NCBI RefSeq assembly: GCF_008086615.1
Contig: NZ_RXYB01000003.1
Location: forward strand, 228,521 to 292,520
Source: Acetobacterium tundrae
Lineage (GTDB): Bacteria; Bacillota; Clostridia; Eubacteriales; Eubacteriaceae
DNA: 64,000 nucleotides
Direction: 5' to 3'
How positions within the stretch are numbered: the stretch's first letter is position 1; each line of letters starts with the position of its first letter. The notes beneath the pieces are model-generated. The model was not told the origin of the DNA, made no database searches, and saw nothing but the letters and a program-made list of their open reading frames with translations. A program made the position numbers and the translations under genes. This document shows, piece after piece, positions 60,401-64,000 of this stretch.

Positions 60401-62047
60401 TTAATTTAGTTTTACTTGATTTTCAAATTTTTCCGTGATCCCAAAATTCACCACAATAAATTCATCCGTTTCAAAAATAGAGCCATTTTTCGGCCACTGC
60501 GGCTTATCTTTTGCCAGTGGTAATGCTTCTTCTCGCATCGTGTAATTATCAGCCTTGAAGTCGTACCCCAAATCTTTAAAAAACTTGTGCGCTTCGGAAA
60601 CATTGTTTTCAAAATTCCAGCCGACCGCCCAGTCTAAAAAACTATCGCCATTGGATTGAACATATTTGTATGCATATTTGCCGTCCGGTACAATCCCGGT
60701 CAGGTTCATATAGAGTTTTCCGGCCAGACTGGTTTTTTCTGCCGAAGTATACTGGTTGATATTATCCGACAACTTATAATCACCCAAGAAAACCACCGGT
60801 TTGTCCAAATCGTAATTTGAACGTATTTCCGTAGCAACCTGGTTGACCACGTTGACCTCTTCCTCATACCGCATATAATCAACATAAAACCACTTGTTGA
60901 TATCATTTAACTGCCAAATTAGTACGATGCAAAGAACCACAACAAATGCTCTTTTTATTTCGATTCTGAACTTGCCTTCTTCTACAAACTGCAACAAAAG
61001 CATGAAAACAAAGGCTGTAAAAACACTAAAAACTGAACATGCCCGATATGGGGTTTCAATTCCCTGGAAAATCGTTAAAGAAAACAAACTCACGATGCTT
61101 CCCAAATATAAAGCCGCAATTGTTAATGACCGGTATTTGAATCCCTGCCAGAACATCAAAACAAGTGTTGCTCCAATTGTGATTAGCAAAATGGTGATCG
61201 GCAGATAGACGAGCGCATTGTAAAAAAAGCTCAGGGTCACGCCCTTAAACAGCTTTGGTAGATTTTCCATAAATCCCTGATCCCAATGAATTTCCTTAGA
61301 TGCATTAATGCTTGTGCCAAGCTGAAGGACGATCCTTAAACTCATATCGATAAGAAAGCGAAAAACGATACCAATGATTAACGGGATCACAAAATATACG
61401 CCCCGTGAAAACACATCTTTAAATTTTCTGCTATCATCACTGTATAAAAACCGCAATATCAATATGGCAAAAATTCCAAACAAATAGACAACTGCAAACG
61501 ATTCATACAATGATAACGTCAAGGCTATTAAAAAGGATGCCAAAATATATGGTCCCGGCTTGTTCAGCTTTTTGGTGTCGGTTAATAAAATAAATAATAT
61601 GAAGGGGATCATCGCATGGCCAAGGCCGATTTCAAAATCAGAGCCCATATAAATAAATATTTCGGTTATCAACGGATATGAAACAAAAAAACACGCAAAG
61701 AACATATATACAATTAATTTTAATTTATCGCCGGTAACCTTTTTGAATAATGAACACCACAATACCGCTGCTGCAACTAGGCACAGTATGGCAAGGAAGT
61801 CCAGCACAAACGGCCTGAAGTTATAAATTCCCAATATTTTATCGATAAATACCTGAAAAAAGCGTCCCTGTCTCAGCAACTCGTTTTGCCGATAATAATA
61901 ATCCATCGCCGTGTCATCGACACTCATACTTGGATGCGTTAATGTGAATCCGTAACTCATGATTGTTACCAGCAACAATGGAATCATAACCCATTTGCTG
62001 TTCAGGAAATATTTTACATTTTCTTTTAATTCTTTTAAATTAACCAT
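60401..62047 (-). CDS. GtrII-like membrane glucosyltransferase
   Basis: A 548-residue membrane protein with about 11-12 helices in the first ~390 residues and a soluble C-terminal domain (about 400-548). This is the layout of GtrII/GT-C-like enzymes that move a glucose or other sugar from undecaprenyl phosphate to a surface polymer on the outer face. A DDTAMDYYYRQNELLRQGRF segment in the first outer loop is typical. Start at 62047 (MVNLKEL) is chosen for GGAGACAATA upstream. A GtrB-like partner could be the GT2 at 22183, which is distant. Confidence 0.8.
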   Translation of the reverse strand: MVNLKELKENVKYFLNSKWVMIPLLLVTIMSYGFTLTHPSMSVDDTAMDYYYRQNELLRQGRFFQVFIDKILGIYNFRPFVLDFLAILCLVAAAVLWCSLFKKVTGDKLKLIVYMFFACFFVSYPLITEIFIYMGSDFEIGLGHAMIPFILFILLTDTKKLNKPGPYILASFLIALTLSLYESFAVVYLFGIFAILILRFLYSDDSRKFKDVFSRGVYFVIPLIIGIVFRFLIDMSLRIVLQLGTSINASKEIHWDQGFMENLPKLFKGVTLSFFYNALVYLPITILLITIGATLVLMFWQGFKYRSLTIAALYLGSIVSLFSLTIFQGIETPYRACSVFSVFTAFVFMLLLQFVEEGKFRIEIKRAFVVVLCIVLIWQLNDINKWFYVDYMRYEEEVNVVNQVATEIRSNYDLDKPVVFLGDYKLSDNINQYTSAEKTSLAGKLYMNLTGIVPDGKYAYKYVQSNGDSFLDWAVGWNFENNVSEAHKFFKDLGYDFKADNYTMREEALPLAKDKPQWPKNGSIFETDEFIVVNFGITEKFENQVKLN

Positions 62048-62272
62048 TATTGTCTCCATTTAAATTGCTTTTAATTACTTGACATATATCAAATATATTA
62101 TATGCTTGATAAATATAAAGTATATTTCAAATTGTTTTAACCGTCAAGTAATGAAAAACATAACGTTTGATGCAACTATACTCTATACAATATATTTTCA
62201 AACTAATAGCTGAAACAACATCAAAAATCAGCATGCATATTAGTATCCATTAAATAAAGCAGGTGAAAAGTT

Positions 62273-63085
62273 ATGCCGGAACTACCAGAAGTCGAAACCG
62301 TTCGGAGAACGTTAAAGAACTTTATTGTTGGAAAAAAGATTCAGGAAATTAGGGTTCATTACGATAAGATCATCACCGGCGATACAAATAACTTTGTAGC
62401 ATCGTTAACAGGCCAAACTATTCGGGATATCGACCGGGTGGGAAAATACCTAATCTTTATTTTAGATAGCCAAGCGTTTATTTCTCATTTGCGGATGGAA
62501 GGCAAATATAATATTGTAGCAGCTTCAAAGTCGCTTAACAAACATGAACATCTTACCTTTGCATTTAGTGATGGCACCGAATTACGTTATCAGGACACCC
62601 GTAAATTTGGTCGTTTAGAACTGGTGAACAAAGAAACCTATCGTCAGGATTTACCGCTTTGCAAGCTTGGCCCCGAACCATGGGATGCCGATTCTAAAGA
62701 GATCTACTCAAAAATACATAAGAGCAGTCTGCCGATTAAAACCTTGTTACTCGATCAAAGCATTATGACTGGAATTGGCAATATCTACGCCAATGAAATC
62801 TGTTTTCGAATGAAAATGCATCCCGCCACACCAGGAAAACGGGTCAGTAAAAAGCGGGTAGCCGAATTAATCACCGTATCAAAAGAAATTCTGGAGCAGG
62901 CCATTGCCCAGGGCGGAACAACGATTCATTCTTTTGACGCCAATGGCATTACCGGTTTGTTTCAGGTCCAGTTACAAGTCCATATGCAAAAAGTTTGTCC
63001 GGTATGCCATGGAGCAATCACCAAAGAAATGGTTCGTGGCAGAGGCACCTATTATTGTAAAGAGTGCCAAAAAAAGAAGGGGTAA
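62273..63085 (+). CDS. mutM: Formamidopyrimidine-DNA glycosylase
   Basis: A 270-residue Fpg that removes 8-oxoguanine and related lesions. The catalytic N-terminus PELPEVETV is exact (P2, E3), GKYLIF holds the catalytic lysine, GIGNIYANEICF is the helix-two-turn-helix, and the zinc finger uses C242, C245, C262 and C265 (CPVC...YYCKEC). Length is normal. GCAGGTGAAAAG precedes the ATG. Single gene with a terminator beyond. Confidence 0.97.
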   Translation: MPELPEVETVRRTLKNFIVGKKIQEIRVHYDKIITGDTNNFVASLTGQTIRDIDRVGKYLIFILDSQAFISHLRMEGKYNIVAASKSLNKHEHLTFAFSDGTELRYQDTRKFGRLELVNKETYRQDLPLCKLGPEPWDADSKEIYSKIHKSSLPIKTLLLDQSIMTGIGNIYANEICFRMKMHPATPGKRVSKKRVAELITVSKEILEQAIAQGGTTIHSFDANGITGLFQVQLQVHMQKVCPVCHGAITKEMVRGRGTYYCKECQKKKG

Positions 63086-63143
63086 TCGCCGGTTTGGGGC
63101 AATAATGAATATCTTTCACCTAAAAAGCGCTCCTAATGAATAC

Positions 63144-63192
63144 AAAAAAAGCAGCTGGGAAACAATATCTGTTTGGCCAGCCGTTTTTTTTT
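63144..63192. terminator. Bidirectional terminator between mutM and lipoprotein
   Basis: AAAAAAAGCAGCTGG and CCAGCCGTTTTTTTT around an 18-base loop; T-runs serve both converging genes. Confidence 0.75.
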
Positions 63193-63607
63193 ATGGTTTA
63201 ATCAATCGATATTCGCTTGTACTTTTTGCAACAAGAACCGTCAGATTGAACTGGCTGTTAATTTCCTGAACAATTTTATTGATGGCTTCGTCATCAGCGC
63301 CATAGATTATGCAGTTGATGGTGTTTTCATCTACAATCAGAGCGCCCACATAATAGCTGCCGTTTGAAATGGTAATGGTGACACCGCTGACGGATTCAAG
63401 AATTGTTTTTTTGATCGCTTCTTTTGCTGTTTCTGTTTCCAGAATTTGTTTTCCGGTATTGGCGTCGTTAAGTCCGATTAGCAGTTCATAACGGTTCGCT
63501 TTTTCAAGCTTCAACGGATTTGATGAGGCATCCGAGTTTGAACTGCAGGCGGTGACACTAAATAATGACAGAATGATGAGGCAGAGGACAAGGGCTTTCT
63601 TTTTCAA
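63191..63607 (-). CDS. Small lipoprotein of unknown function
   Basis: A 138-residue protein with a signal peptide (KKKALVLCLIILSLFSVTAC) and lipobox SVTAC, so C21 should be lipidated and the protein anchored outside the membrane. The mature part has an RYELLIGLNDANTGKQ strand and GSYYVGALIVDENTINCIIY, suggesting an alpha/beta ferredoxin-like fold. Family not recognised. GGAGAAAAA precedes the ATG. Confidence 0.75.
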   Translation of the reverse strand: MKKKALVLCLIILSLFSVTACSSNSDASSNPLKLEKANRYELLIGLNDANTGKQILETETAKEAIKKTILESVSGVTITISNGSYYVGALIVDENTINCIIYGADDEAINKIVQEINSQFNLTVLVAKSTSEYRLIKP

Positions 63608-63775
63608 AGTTTTTCTCCTTACAACAATAAAATTTCAGGCATTTGCAAAACTGCCGCGAGCTTTATAATTACCTAATAATGAAACTTTGAGGATATTGAT
63701 CTGCTTTCAATTGCTTTAATATCATAACATAAAATCGTGGGAAAATAAAGATCCGAAGGATCGCAGACTGAAGAC

Positions 63776-63806
63776 AAAGGTCAGGGAAACCTGGCCTTTT
63801 TTAGTT
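63776..63806 (+). terminator. Terminator-like hairpin before the last gene
   Basis: AAAGGTCAGG, a 4-base loop, CCTGGCCTTTTTT, with two mismatches in the stem. Upstream of the transposase start; it may end read-through from the left or mark the IS end. Confidence 0.45.
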
Positions 63807-63880
63807 TTTTGAAATCAAAAAAGCTTATTCCAAGGTTCATGGTTTATCATAAAATTAGAAAACAAATGGAGGCAAACCTT

Positions 63881-64000
63881 ATGTTAACCAAACGGGAACA
63901 GGATATCAGAGAACAGGTACAGATCGTCACAATGGATGCGTTGGTACCGAAAGATCATATTTTAAGGCTGGTCGATGAAGCGATTGATTTTGATTTTATA
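63881..64000 (+). CDS. IS1182-family transposase, N-terminal, cut by window end
   Basis: Forty codons after a TGGAGG site: MLTKREQDIREQVQIV, then MDALVPKDHILRLVDEAIDF, which is the typical start of IS1182/IS5-like transposases. It is a different element from that at 37852 (different N-terminus). The gene continues past the window. Confidence 0.85.
   Translation, partial: MLTKREQDIREQVQIVTMDALVPKDHILRLVDEAIDFDFI

Overview
The window looks like chromosome from an anaerobic, cobalamin-making Firmicute, most likely an acetogen of the Acetobacterium/Eubacteriaceae group. This rests on protein style and gene content: an anaerobic-type (CbiD) corrin pathway, paired Fe-S scaffold and GGGtGRT proteins, LCP cell-wall proteins, Bce-type antimicrobial peptide modules, strong AGGAGG-like ribosome sites and moderate-to-low GC. 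The genus is inference; no rRNA or tRNA gene is present.

Layout. 0-5.5 kb: two LCP wall-polymer ligases, then an Mg2+-responsive M-box riboswitch with its terminator, a possible 31-codon leader peptide, an MgtA-type P-type ATPase and a small membrane protein. 5.6-10.1 kb (minus strand): a complete Bce-type resistance module (BceAB-like transporter plus sensor kinase and regulator) with a visible Bce box. 10.2-11.6 kb: a class I glutamine amidotransferase behind a perfect 40-bp palindrome, and a cobalamin riboswitch with a consensus promoter but no gene behind it. 11.6-21.3 kb (minus): one cobalamin operon, reading riboswitch, btuF, btuC, btuD, cbiA, pduX, cbiC, cbiL, cbiD, cbiE, cbiT. 21.3-27.9 kb (minus): a tightly overlapping operon that starts with the methylthioadenosine enzymes mtnP and mtnA and continues into two glycosyltransferases, a sugar aminotransferase, an FAD oxidoreductase and a TIM-barrel isomerase. 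It may build a methylthio-sugar glycan decoration. 28-31.4 kb: a DUF2284 protein with three acidic WLGFKA-type repeats, divergent from the Fe-S scaffold/GGGtGRT pair.

31.6-37.8 kb is a defence island on the minus strand: a C5 DNA methyltransferase overlapping a GHKL ATPase-TIR fusion, then an AbiE-type toxin-antitoxin pair followed by two small genes, one of which is an in-frame tandem duplication. An IS1182-family element with perfect 34-bp inverted repeats follows (37.85-39.57 kb).

39.7-60.3 kb is accessory and scarred. A four-gene locus (EFR1 ferredoxin, TetR, HxlR, cysteine hydrolase) was duplicated and the copies lost complementary halves. Further fragments of the same locus lie at 47.2, 52.1 and 52.9 kb. 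Other broken genes include a 5'-truncated diguanylate cyclase, an MFS-MarR deletion scar, a PAP2 tail, a Fic-like tail and an IS1182 remnant. Intact genes here include a LanFEG/CprABC-like lantibiotic transporter with its own two-component system, a SWIM-domain protein, a nicotinamidase-like hydrolase with a flavodoxin reductase, and a beta-lactamase-fold hydrolase. 60.4-64 kb holds a GtrII-like membrane glycosyltransferase, mutM, a small lipoprotein and the start of a second IS1182-type transposase cut by the window edge.
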